DNA from: Hanleya hanleyi | Lineage: Eukaryota > Mollusca > Polyplacophora > Lepidopleurida > Hanleyidae | Length of the DNA stretch: 64,000 nt | Direction of reading: 5' to 3' | NCBI GenBank assembly: GCA_036873755.1 | Contig: JAVTVY010056900.1 | Location: 124,001 to 188,000 of the forward strand | Shown: positions 49,390 through 63,300 of the stretch, in pieces | Position numbering within the stretch: position 1 is the stretch's first letter | How the letters are laid out: each line of letters opens with the position of its first letter | The notes under the pieces: generated by a model | Seen by the model: the letters and a program-made list of their open reading frames with translations, nothing else | What the model was told of the DNA's origin: nothing | The model's database searches: none | Position numbers and translations under genes: made by a program

Positions 49390-51390
49390 GAAGACAGCCC
49401 ATTAGACAACAGGTCATATCTGCAGGCTTACAATTGTAGGTTCTCTCATCCGATCAGAATTCAAATTAGTGACGAGAACTGAGGCAAGTGATTTGATCAG
49501 GTACTGTACTGTACTGTACAAGTACAAAACCTCAAGTCCACTTATTAATTCATACCATTAACTTATCTTTTGATTTCTCTAAAGTTTAAATTTAAAGGAG
49601 TGGTTGCTGGTACATATATTCAAATTCTGTTAAAATCATTTTCTGGTTTTCCAGTATTTTCTAAGATACTCCTTGAGCTGTTCAATTTCTAAAAAAAATT
49701 AAATATTATTGCAGTGTTTTTTCATCTTCGGATATATTTGGTGTATTGTTGAGGTGTTGAACATTTAGTGTTTTAAGAACTTGTCAGCTGTGGGTCTGCA
49801 GTGAAAATTCTGTGAGTGGTTGCACAATTGTGACTTCATCTTTGAGACATACATGTAACAGAATCAGAGGAGGATAAATTAGATGGTCATTTGATAATTG
49901 TTCCATTGTAGGCTATTTTTCTTCTAACTACAGTGACAAAAAATGCTGTTTCAAGTATCACTTTGTTTCAGTCATCTATGCTACTTTAAACCTTGATCAT
50001 GTTAACTGTTATATTGCAATATCAACCCAGACTTCAAACAGGTAAACGACTTCATACATACAACCAGGAGTATCTTGTGAGTTACACGTAAAGTCTAAAT
50101 AATTTGCATTATCGGTGAATATGTTCTATACATTTTGAAATTACTACAGTATCAATGGAAAGACTATATACATTTGTTTTCTAACTTGTCTGTCACCCAT
50201 GGAAAAAATAATGTGCAAGAGAAAACTGTTGAAGAAGGCTTATTCTCAGAAATAATTAAAAAATCAGATGCCTCTGAAATTGAAACCAAACATCCACATT
50301 ATTGCAATGTATTTGCAGTTTGTTTCACCTGTCTCACACCTGCATGTAGATTTCATCAACACCTGTCATACTGACGACTGGTGCGTCAATTCGTTGCACA
50401 TGTGTTACAGAGATAGACCTACATGCATGCTAATTTTCCCTTTCTGTTATGAAAAGTATAGAATTAATGAACAAATTCAGACCACTTCCATGGTGGGTGA
50501 CAGTTGTTGTTTAGTTTGTTATTAAACATTGTTACATGTTGGTGAAGTGAGATGTGATGAAAAACTTGTACGATGACAGTTCACCGTTTATCCAGAATAC
50601 TGGTTGGTTGCCATGGTTTTGTATAAATTTGTTTTGGCTATAAACTTCGAGTTCCCTCTTTGTACAGGGGAGTAAAACAAACCTATTTTATTGGTATGTC
50701 CGACTCCTTGAAGGATGACAGGCAGTGTTGTTTTTTTTTTTCTTGACCTGGGCTAATGGTGTTGTATAGTAGCCCATTCTGATTGTCATCGGAATTGTGA
50801 TATGAATGTCAACTAGAAAAATAAACAAATGGAGGAGAAAATATAAAAATAGCTCAGATATTTGTTTGTTATTTATTCTTGGTTTCATCCAGCAAAAATG
50901 TACAGTTGTTTGGGCAGTACCTACAGCTGTCCAGAGCATAATGCCCTGATGCCAGCTTAACCAAAAGTGTGTCATATTGCTTAATGCGATGAAAAACTTA
51001 AATCTCTCTCTCTTTCCAAGAGCATGTCAGTTGTATATATCGGTATGTAATATCAATGCAAATGAGTCGAGATGAGCAGAGTATCTAACTGCATCCACTG
51101 CCAAGCAGCCTGACCTAAAAAAACAAAAACAATAATAGTTCCACTACACAAGTGGGGTGAACTTGGCATATAAGGCTGAATGTCGGGTTCAACCTAATTC
51201 TCTCCCTCTTCGCATATACATACCACGTAGCATTGCTAGAATGTAAGAGTAGCAAAAATTGTTCTCCAAAAGTTTACATAGTGATCTTTGGAAATAGGTC
51301 AAGGTAATATCCTCCTTGTACCAAAGATCAAGGCTCTAGCCCTCTGTTATTGAGATATTGTCTTTAGGACATTAGGCATGGATGATCATA
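49390..51390. other. Intergenic stretch, no gene seen
   Basis: AT-rich with an AATAAA at 50820-50825 and a short GTACTGTACTGTACTGTAC tandem palindrome at 49501-49520. Short frames on both strands lack recognisable domains. The satellite begins just after it. Confidence 0.55.
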
Positions 51391-51394
51391 AGTT

Positions 51395-54300
51395 TCGCCA
51401 TCGTGGTTTGAACAGGGATCCAACAGTCTTCCCATGGGGGTCTGAACAGGGATACTATATTAGTCTCGCCATAGTGGTTTGATTAGGAATCCTATATTAG
51501 TCTCACCATAGTGGTTTGATCAGGGATCCTATATTACTCTCACCATGGTTTGATCAAGGGTCCTATATTACTCTGACCATGGTTTGATCAAGGGTCCTAT
51601 ATTACTCTCGCCATAGCAGTTTGATCAGGGGTCCTATACAAGTCTCACCATGGTGGTTCGATCAGGGATTCTATGTTTAGTCTCATCATGGTGGTTAGAA
51701 AAAGTCCTATATTAGTCTGCGAAGGTGGTTTGATCAAGGATCATATTACACATCATGGTGGTTTGATCAGGCAGGGTCCTAGATTCGTCTCTCCATGGTG
51801 GTTTGATCAGGGGTCCTATATTAGTCTCGTCATGGTGGTTTGATCAGAGATGCTATTTCGGTCTCGCCATGGTGGTTTGAACAGGGATCCTATATTACTC
51901 TCACCATCGTGGTTCAAGAGTCCTATATTACTCTCACCATGGCAGCTTGATCAGGGGTCCTATATTAGTCTCACCATAGTGGTTTGATCAGGGATCCTAT
52001 AGTCTCACCATGGGGGTTTGATTATCGATCATATATTAGTATCTCCATGGTGATTTGATCAGGGATCCTATATTAGTCTCGCCATGGTGGTTTGATCAGG
52101 GCTCATATATTAGTCTCGCCATGGTGATTTGATCAGGGATCCTATATTAGTCTCGCCATGGTGGTTTGATCAGGGATCATATATTAGTCTCGCCATGGTG
52201 ATTTGATCAGGGATCCTATATTAGTCTCACCATGGTGGTTTGATCAGGGCTCATATAGTACTCTCACCATGGTGGTTTGATCAGGGATCATATATTTAAT
52301 AGTTTTGCCAGTGTGATTTAATCAGGAATCCTATTACTCTCACCATTGTGGTTTGATCGAGGGTCCTATATTACTCCCACCATTGTGTTTTGATCAGGGA
52401 TCATATATTACTATCACCATGGTGGTTTGATCCAGTGTCCTATATTAGTCTTGCCATGAAGATTTGATCAGGGGTCCTATATTAGTTTCGCCATGGTGGT
52501 TTGATCAGGGGTCCTATATTACTCTCACCATGGTGGTTTGATCGGGGATCATATATTAGTCTCATCATGGTGGTTTGATCAGGGATCCATTATGACTCTC
52601 ACCATGATGGTTTGATCAGAGATCATATATTTAATGGTTTCACCATTGTAGTTTGATCAGGGATCATATATTACTATTATCATGGTGTTTGATCAAGGGT
52701 CTTATATTAGTCTCGCCATGGTGGTTTGATCAGGGGTCTTATATTAGTCTCATCATGCTGGTTTGATCAGAGATGCTATTTTGGTCTCGCCATGGTGTTT
52801 TGAACAGGGAACCTATATTACTCTCACCATCGTGCTTTGATCAAGGATCTTATATTACTCTCGCCATGGCAGTTTGATCAGGGGTCCTATATAAGTCTTA
52901 CATGCTGGTTTGAACAGGGATCCTATATTACTCTCACCATCATGGTTTGATCAAGGGTCCTATATTAGTCTCACCATGGCAGTTTGATCAGGGGTCCTAT
53001 ATAAGTCTGACCATGGTGGTTTGATCAGGGATCTTATATTAGTCTCACCACGGGGGTTTGATTGGGGATGCTATTTTGGTCTCGCCATGGTTTGAACAGG
53101 GATCCTCTATACTCTCACCACTATGGTTTGATCAAGGGTCGTATATTACTCTCGCCATGGCAATTTGATCAGGGGTCCTATGCCTCCCCATAGTGGTTTG
53201 ATCAGGAATTCTATGTTAGTCTCATGATGGTGATTTGAAAAAGTGTCCTATATTAGTCCTGCAAAGGTGGTTTGATCAAGGATCATATTACACATCATGG
53301 TTGTTTGATCAGGGTCCTATATTCGTCTCCCCATGGCGGTTTGATCAGGGGTCCTATAATAGTCTCGTCATGGTGGTTTGATCAGGGGTCCTATATTAGT
53401 CTCCCCATGGAGGTTTGATCAAGGGTCCTATATTAGTCTCGTCGTGGTGGTTTGATCAGAGATGCTATTTTGGCCTCGGCATGGTGGTTTGAACAGGGAT
53501 CCTATATTAGTCTCACCATAGGGGTTTGATTAGCGATCATATATTAGTATCTCCATGGTGATTTGAACAGGGGTCCTATATTAGTCATATATTACTTTCA
53601 CCATGGTGGTTTGATCAGGGATCATATATTTAATAGTTTTGCCAGTGTGGTTTGATCAGGAATCATAGATTACTCTCACCATTGTGGTTTGATCAAGGGT
53701 CCTACATTACTCCCACCATGGTGGTTTGACCAGTGATCATATATTTAATAGTTTCAGCATTGTGGTTTGATCAGGGATCATATATTACTATCACCATGGT
53801 GGTTTGATCAAGTATTAGTCTCGCCATGGAGATTTGATCAGGGTTCATTTATTACTCTCATCATGGTAGTTTGATCAGGGATCATATATTACTATCACCA
53901 TGGTGGTTTGATCAAGTATTAGTCTCGCCATGGAGATTTGATCAGGGTTCATTTATTACTCTCATCATGGTAGTTTGATCAGGGATCATATATTACTATC
54001 ACCATGGTGGTTTGATCAAGTATTAGTCTCGCCATGGAGATTTGATCAGGGTTCATTTATTACTCTCATCATGGTAGTTTGATCAGAGGTCCTATATTAG
54101 TCTCGCCATGGTGGTTTGATCAGGATTATATATTACTCTCACCATGGTGGTTTGATCAGGGATCATATATTAGTCTCACCATGATGGTTTGATCGGAGAT
54201 CATATATTTAATAGTTGCATTGTGGTTTGAACAGGGATCATATATTACTATTACAATGGTGTTTGATTAAGGGTCCTATATTAGTCTTGCGAAGGTGGTT

Positions 54301-57300
54301 TGATCAGAAATCATATATCACTCAGCATGGGGGTTCCATTAGGGATCATATATTAGTATCTCCATGGTGATTTGATCAAGGGTCCTACATTAGTCTCACC
54401 ATGGTGGTTTGATCACGGCTCATATATTTCTCTCACCGTGGTAGTTTGATTAGGGATCATATCTACTAGGTTTGGCAGTGTGGTTTGATCAGGAGTCATA
54501 TATTACTCTCACTATTGTGGTTTGATCAAGGGTCCTATATTACTCTCACCATGGTGCTTTGATCAGGGATCATATATTTAATAGTTTCATCATTGTGGTT
54601 TGATCAGGGGTCATATATTACTATCACCATGGTGGTTTGATCAAGTATCAGTCTCGCCATGGAGATTTGATCAAGGTTCATTTATTACTCTCATCATGGT
54701 AGTTTGATCAGGGATCATATATTACTATCACCATGGTGGTTTGATTAAGTATTTAGTCTCGCCATGGAGATTTGATCAGGATTCATTTATTACTCTCATC
54801 ATGGTAATTTGATCAGGTCAGGGTCCTATATTAGTCTCGCCATGGTGGTTTGATCAGGTGTCCTATATTACTCTCACCATGGTGGTTTGGTCAGGGATCA
54901 TATATTAGTCTCATCATGGTGGTTTGATCGGGGGTTATATATTACTGTCACCATGGTGGTTTGATCAGAGATGCTATTTTGGTCTCGCCATGGTGCTTTG
55001 AACAGGGATCCTGTATTACTCTCACCATGGTGGTTTGGTCAGGGATCATATATTAGTCTCATCATGGTGGTTTGATCGGGGGTTATATATTACTGTCACC
55101 ATGGTGGTTTGATCAGAGATGCTATTTTGGTCTCGCCATGGTGGTTTGAACAGGGATCCTGTATTACTCTCACCATCATGGTTTGATCAAGGGTCCTATA
55201 TTACTCTCACCATGGTGGTTTGATCAGGGATTCTATGTTAGTCTCATCATAGTGGTTAGAAAAAGTGTCCTAGAGTAGTCCTGCGAACGTGGTTTGATCA
55301 AGGATCATATTACACATCATGGTGGTTTGATCAGGGTCCTAGATTCGTCTCCCCATGGTGATCTGATCAGGGGTTCTATATTAGTCTGTTCATGGTGGTT
55401 TGATCAGAGATGCTATTTTGGTCTCGCCATGGTGGTTTGAACAGGGATCCTATATTACTCTCACCATCGTGGTTCAAGAGTCCTATATTACTTCTCACCA
55501 TGGCAGCTTTGATCAGGGTCCTTATTAGTCTCTCACCATAGCGGTTTGATCAGGGATCCTATATTAGTCTCGGCCATGGGGTTTTTGATTATCGATCATC
55601 ATACATTATTAGTTTCAAGCAAAGTGTGATTTAATCAGAATCCTATTACTTCCTCACCATTGTGGCTTGATCAAGGGTCCTATAATATTACTACCATTGT
55701 GGCTTGACTAGATCATATATTACTCTCACCATTGTGGTTTGATCAGGGATCATATATTACTGTCACCATTGTGGTTTGATCAGGGATCATATATTACTCT
55801 CACCATTGTGGTTTGATCAGGGATCATATATTACTATCACCATGGTGGTTTGATCAGGGGTCATATATTACTATCACCATTGTGGTTTGATCACGGATCA
55901 TATATTACTCTCACCATTGTGGTTTGATCAGGGATCATATATTACTATCAACATGGTGGTTTGATCAAGTGTCCTATATTAGTCTCGCCATGGAGATTTG
56001 ATCAGGGTTCTTTTATTACTCTCATCATGGTAGTTTTGATCAGGGGTCCTATATTAGTTTCTCCATGGTGGTTTGATCAGGGGTTCTATATTACTCTCAC
56101 CAAGATGGTTTGATCGGGGATCGTATATTAGTCTCATCATGGTGGTTTGATCAGGGATCAATTATGACTCTCACCATGATGGTTTTATCAGAGATCATAT
56201 ATTTAATAGTTTCACCATTGTGGTTTGATCAGGGATCCTATATTACTATTACCATGGTGTTTGATCAAGGGTCTTACATCAGTCTCGCCATCGTGGTTTG
56301 AACAGGGATCCAACAGTCTTCCCATGGGGGTCTGAACAGGGATACTATATTAGTCTCACCATAGTGGTTCGATTAGGAATCATATATTACTCTCACCATA
56401 GTGGTTTGATCAGGGGTCCTATAATACTCCCACCATGGTGGTTTGATCATAGATGATATTGGTCTCGCCATGGTGGTTTGAACAGGGATCCCATACACTC
56501 TCACCATGGTTTGATCAAGGGTCCTATATTACTCTCGCCATAGCAGCTTGATCAGGGGTCCTGTATAAGTCTCACCTTGGTGGTTTGATCAGGGATTCTA
56601 TGTTAGTCTCATCATGGTGGTTAGAAAAAGTGTCATATATTAGTCCTGCGAAGGTGGTTTGATCAAGGATCATATTACACATCATGGTGGTTTGATCAGG
56701 GTATTATATTCGTCTCCCCATGGTGGTTTGATCAGGGGTCCTATATTAGTCTCGTCCTGGTTGTTTGATCAGAGATGCTATTTTGGTCCTATATTACTCT
56801 CGCCATCGTGGTTCAAGAGTCCTATATTACTCTCACCATGGCAGCTTGATCAGGGGTCCTTTATTAGTCTCACCATAGCGGTTTGATCAGGGATCCTATA
56901 TTAGTCTCGCCATGGGGGTTTGATTAGCGATCATATATTAGTATCTCCATGGTGATTTGATCAGGGATCCTATATTAGTCTCGCGATGGTGGTTTGATCA
57001 GGGCTCACATAGTACTCTCACCATGGTGGTTTGATCAGGGATCATATATTTAATAGTTTTGCCAGTGTGATTTAATCAGGAATCCTATTACTCTCACCAT
57101 TGTGGTTTGATCGAGGGTCCTATATTACTCCCACCATTGTGGTTTGATCAGGGATCATATATTACTATCACCATGGTGGTTTGATCAAGTGTCCTATATT
57201 AGTCTCGCCATGAAGATTTGATCAGGGGTCCTATATTAGTTTCGCCATGGTGGTTTGATCAGGGGTCCATTTATTAGTCTCACCATGGTGGTTTGATCGG

Positions 57301-60300
57301 GGATCATATATTAGTCTCATCATGGTGGTTTGATCAAGTATTAGTCTCGCCATGGAGATTTGATCAGGGTTCATTTATTACTCTCATCATGGTAGTTTGA
57401 TCAGAGGTCCTATATTAGTCTCGCCATGGTGGTTTGATCAGGATTATATATTACTCTCACCATGGTGGTTTGATCAGGGATCATATATTAGTCTCACCAT
57501 GATGGTTTGATCGGAGATCATATATTTAATAGTTGCATTGTGGTTTGAACAGGGATCATATATTACTATTACAATGGTGTTTGATTAAGGGTCCTATATT
57601 AGTCTTGCGAAGGTGGTTTGATCAGGAATCATATATCACTCAGCATGGGGGTTCCATTAGGGATCATATATTAGTATCTCCATGGTGATTTGATCAAGGG
57701 TCCTACATTAGTCTCACCATGGTGGTTTGATCACGGCTCATATATTTCTCTCACCGTGGTAGTTTGATTAGGGATCATATCTACTAGGTTTGGCAGTGTG
57801 GTTTGATCAGGAATCATATATTACTCTCACCATTGTGGTTTGATCAAGGGTCCTACATTACTCCCACCATTGTGGTTTGATCAGGGATCATATATTACTC
57901 TCACCATTGTGGTTTGATCAGGGATCATATATTACTCTCACCATTGTGGTTTGATCAGGGATCATATATTACTCTCACCATTGTGGTTTGATCAGGGATC
58001 ATATATTACTATCACCATGGTGGTTTGATCAGGGATCATATATTGGTTTGATCAGGGGTCTTATATTAGTATCATCATGCTGGTTTGATCAGAGATGCTA
58101 TTTTGGTCTCGCCATGGTGTTTTGAACAGGGAACCTATATTACTCTTACCATCGTGCTTTGATCAAGGATCTTATATTACTCCCGCCATGGCAGTTTGAT
58201 CAGGGGTCCTATATAAGTCTTACATGCTGGTTTGAACAGGGATCCTATATTACTCTCACCATCATGGTTTGATCAAGGGTCCTATATTAGTCTCACCATG
58301 GCAGTTTGATCAGGGGTCCTATATAAGTCTGACCATGGTGGTTTGATCAGGGATCTTATATTAGTCTCACCACGGGGGTTTGATTGGGGATGCTATTTTG
58401 GTTTCGCCATGGTTTGAACAGGGATCCTCTATACTCTCACCACTATGGTTTGATCAAGGGTCGTATATTACTCTCGCCATGGCAATTTGATCAGGGGTCC
58501 TATGCCTCCCCATAGTGGTTTGATCAGGAATTCTATGTTAGTCTCATGATGGTGATTTGAAAAAGTGTCCTATATTAGTCCTGCAAAGGTGGTTTGATCA
58601 AGGATCATATTACACATCTTGGTTGTTTGATCAGGGTCCTATATTCGTCTCCCCATGGCGGTTTGATCAGGGGTCCTATAATAGTCTCGTCATGGTGGTT
58701 TGATCAGGGGTCCTATATTAGTCTCCCCATGGAGGTTTGATCAAGGGTCCTATGTTAGTCTCGTCGTGGTGGTTTGATCAGAGATGCTATTTTGGCCTCG
58801 GCATGGTGGTTTGAACAGGGATCCTATATTAGTCTCACCATAGGGGTTTGATTAGCGATCATATATTAGTATCTCCATGGTGATTTGAACAGGGGTCCTA
58901 TATTAGTCTCGCCATGGTGGTTTGATCAGGGCTCATATATTACTTTCACCATGGTGGTTTGATCAGGGATCATATATTTAATAGTTTTGCCAGTGTGGTT
59001 TGATCAGGAATCATATGTTACTCTCACCATTGTGGTTTGATCAAGGGTCCTACATTACTTCCACCATGGTGGTTTGACCAGTGATCATATATTTAATAGC
59101 TTCAGCATTGTGGTTTGATCAGGGATCATATATTACTATCACCATGGTGGTTTGATCAAGTATTAGTCTCGCCATGGAGATTTGATCAGGGTTCATTTAT
59201 TACTCTCATCATGGTAGTTTGATCAGGGATCATATATTACTATCACCATGATGGTTTGATCAAGTATTAGTCTCGCCATGGAGATTTGATCAGGGTTCAT
59301 TTATTACTCTCATCATGGTAGTTTGATCAGGGATCATATATTACTATCACCATGGTGGTTTGATCAAGAATTAGTCTCGCCATGGAGATTTGATCAGGGT
59401 TCATTTATTACTCTCATCATGGTAGTTTGATCAGAGGTCCTATATTAGTCTCGCCATGGTGGTTTGATCAGGATTATATATTACTCTCACCATGGTGGTT
59501 TGATCAGGGATCATATATTAGTCTCACCATGATGGTTTGATCGGAGATCATATATTTAATAGTTGCATTGTGGTTTGAACAGGGATCATATATTACTATT
59601 ACAATGGTGTTTGATTAAGGGTCCTATATTAGTCTTGCGAAGGTGGTTTGATCAGGAATCATATATCACTCAGCATGGGGGTTCCATTAGGGATCATATA
59701 TTAGTATCTCCATGGTGATTTGATCAAGGGTCCTACATTAGTCTCACCATGGTGGTTTGATCACGGCTCATATATTTCTCTCACCGTGGTAGTTTGATTA
59801 GGGATCATATCTACTAGGTTTGGCAGTGTGGTTTGATCAGGAGTCATATATTACTCTCACTATTGTGGTTTGATCAAGGGTCCTATATTACTCGCACCAT
59901 GGTGCTTTGATCAGGGATCATATATTTAATAGTTTCATCATTGTGGTTTGATCAGGGGTCATATATTACTATCACCATGGTGGTTTGATCAAGTATCAGT
60001 CTCGCCATGGAGATTTGATCAAGGTTCATTTATTACTCTCATCATGGTAGTTTGATCAGGGATCATATATTACTATCACCATGGTGGTTTGATTAAGTAT
60101 TTAGTCTCGCCATGGAGATTTGATCAGGATTCATTTATTACTCTCATCATGGTAATTTGATCAGGTCAGGGTCCTATATTAGTCTCGCCATGGTGGTTTG
60201 ATCAGGTGTCCTATATTACTCTCACCATGGTGGTTTGGTCAGGGATCATATATTAGTCTCATCATGGTGGTTTGATCGGGGGTTATATATTACTGTCACC

Positions 60301-63300
60301 ATGGTGGTTTGATCAGAGATGCTATTTTGGTCTCGCCATGGTGGTTTGAACAGGGATCCTGTATTACTCTCACCATGGTGGTTTGGTCAGGGATCATATA
60401 TTAGTCTCATCATGGTGGTTTGATCGGGGGTTATATATTACTGTCACCATGGTGGTTTGATCAGAGATGCTATTTTGGTCTCGCCATGGTGGTTTGAACA
60501 GGGATCCTGTATTACTCTCACCATCATGGTTTGATCAAGGGTCCTATATTACTCTCACCATGGTGGTTTGATCAGGGATTCTATGTTAGTCTCATCATAG
60601 TGGTTAGAAAAAGTGTCCTAGAGTAGTCCTGCGAACGTGGTTTGATCAAGGATCATATTACACATCATGGTGGTTTGATCAGGGTCCTAGATTCGTCTCC
60701 CCATGGTGATCTGATCAGGGGTTCTATATTAGTCTCGTCATGGTGGTTTGATCAGAGATGCTATTTTGGTCTCGCCATGGTGGTTTGAACAGGGATCCTA
60801 TATTACTCTCACCATCGTGGTTCAAGAGTCCTATATTACTCTCACCATGGCAGCTTGATCAGGGGTCCTTTATTAGTCTCACCATAGCGGTTTGATCAGG
60901 GATCCTATATTAGTCTCGCCATGGGGGTTTGATTATCGATCATATATTTAATAGTTTTGCCAGTGTGATTTAATCAGGAATCCTATTACTCTCACCATTG
61001 TGGTTTGATCAAGGGTCCTATATTACTCCCACCATTGTGGTTTGATCAGGGATCATATATTACTCTCACCATTGTGGTTTGATCAGGGATCATATATTAC
61101 TCTCACCATTGTGGTTTGATCAGGGATCATATATTACTCTCACCATTGTGGTTTGATCAGGGATCATATATTACTATCACCATGGTGGTTTGATCAGGGG
61201 TCATATATTACTATCACCATTGTGGTTTGATCACGGATCATATATTACTCTCACCATTGTGGTTTGATCAGGGATCATATATTACTATCAACATGGTGGT
61301 TTGATCAAGTGTCCTATATTAGTCTCGCCATGGAGATTTGATCAGGGTTCTTTTATTACTCTCATCATGGTAGTTTTGATCAGGGGTCCTATATTAGTTT
61401 CGCCATGGTGGTTTGATCAGGGGTTCTATATTACTCTCACCAAGATGGTTTGATCGGGGATCGTATATTAGTCTCATCATGGTGGTTTGATCAGGGATCA
61501 ATTATGACTCTCACCATGATGGTTTTATCAGAGATCATATATTTAATAGTTTCACCATTGTGGTTTGATCAGGGATCCTATATTACTATTACCATGGTGT
61601 TTGATCAAGGGTCTTACATCAGTCTCGCCATCGTGGTTTGAACAGGGATCCAACAGTCTTCCCATGGGGGTCTGAACAGGGATACTATATTAGTCTCACC
61701 ATAGTGGTTCGATTAGGAATCATATATTACTCTCACCATAGTGGTTTGATCAGGGGTCCTATAATACTCCCACCATGGTGGTTTGATCATAGATGATATT
61801 GGTCTCGCCATGGTGGTTTGAACAGGGATCCCATACACTCTCACCATGGTTTGATCAAGGGTCCTATATTACTCTCGCCATAGCAGCTTGATCAGGGGTC
61901 CTATATAAGTCTCACCTTGGTGGTTTGATCAGGGATTCTATGTTAGTCTCATCATGGTGGTTAGAAAAAGTGTCATATATTAGTCCTGCGAAGGTGGTTT
62001 GATCAAGGATCATATTACACATCATGGTGGTTTTATCAGGGTATTATATTCGTCTCCCCATGGTGGTTTGATCAGGGGTCCTATATTAGTCTCGTCCTGG
62101 TTGTTTGATCAGAGATGCTATTTTGGTCCTATATTACTCTCGCCATCGTGGTTCAAGAGTCCTATATTACTCTCACCATGGCAGCTTGATCAGGGGTCCT
62201 TTATTAGTCTCACCATAGCGGTTTGATCAGGGATCCTATATTAGTCTCGCCATGGGGGTTTGATTAGCGATCATATATTAGTATCTCCATGGTGATTTGA
62301 TCAGGGATCCTATATTAGTCTCGCGATGGTGGTTTGATCAGGGCTCATATAGTACTCTCACCATGGTGGTTTGATCAGGGATCATATATTTAATAGTTTT
62401 GCCAGTGTGATTTAATCAGGAATCCTATTACTCTCACCATTGTGGTTTGATCGAGGGTCCTATATTACTCCCACCATTGTGGTTTGATCAGGGATCATAT
62501 ATTACTATCACCATGGTGGTTTGATCAAGTGTCCTATATTAGTCTCGCCATGAAGATTTGATCAGGGGTCCTATATTAGTTTCGCCATGGTGGTTTGATC
62601 AGGGGTCCTATATTACTCTCACCATGGTGGTTTGATCGGGGATCATATATTAGTCTCATCATGGTGGTTTGATCAAGTATTAGTCTCGCCATGGAGATTT
62701 GATCAGGGTTCATTTATTACTCTCATCATGGTAGTTTGATCAGAGGTCCTATATTAGTCTCGACATGGTGGTTTGATCAGGATTATATATTACTCTCACC
62801 ATGGGGGTTTGATCAGGGATCATATATTAGTCTCACCATGATGGTTTGATCGGAGATCATATATTTAATAGTTGCATTGTGGTTTGAACAGGGATCATAT
62901 ATTACTATTACAATGGTGTTTGATTAAGGGTCCTATATTAGTCTTGCGAAGGTGGTTTGATCAGGAATCATATATCACTCAGCATGGGGGTTCCATTAGG
63001 GATCATATATTAGTATCTCCATGGTGATTTGATCAAGGGTCCTACATTAGTCTCACCATGGTGGTTTGATCACGGCTCATATATTTCTCTCACCGTGGTA
63101 GTTTGATTAGGGATCATATCTACTAGGTTTGGCAGTGTGGTTTGATCAGGAATCATATATTACTCTCACCATTGTGGTTTGATCAAGGGTCCTACATTAC
63201 TCCCACCATTGTGGTTTGATCAGGGATCATATATTACTCTCACCATTGTGGTTTGATCAGGGATCATATATTACTCTCACCATTGTGGTTTGATCAGGGA

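Noticed and set aside
56110..56301. Identical 63-codon frames at 56110 and 61450 and 75-codon frames at 56659 and 61999
   Set aside because: They are the same part of consecutive satellite units; the 37-bp period shifts frame each monomer and no protein family is suggested.
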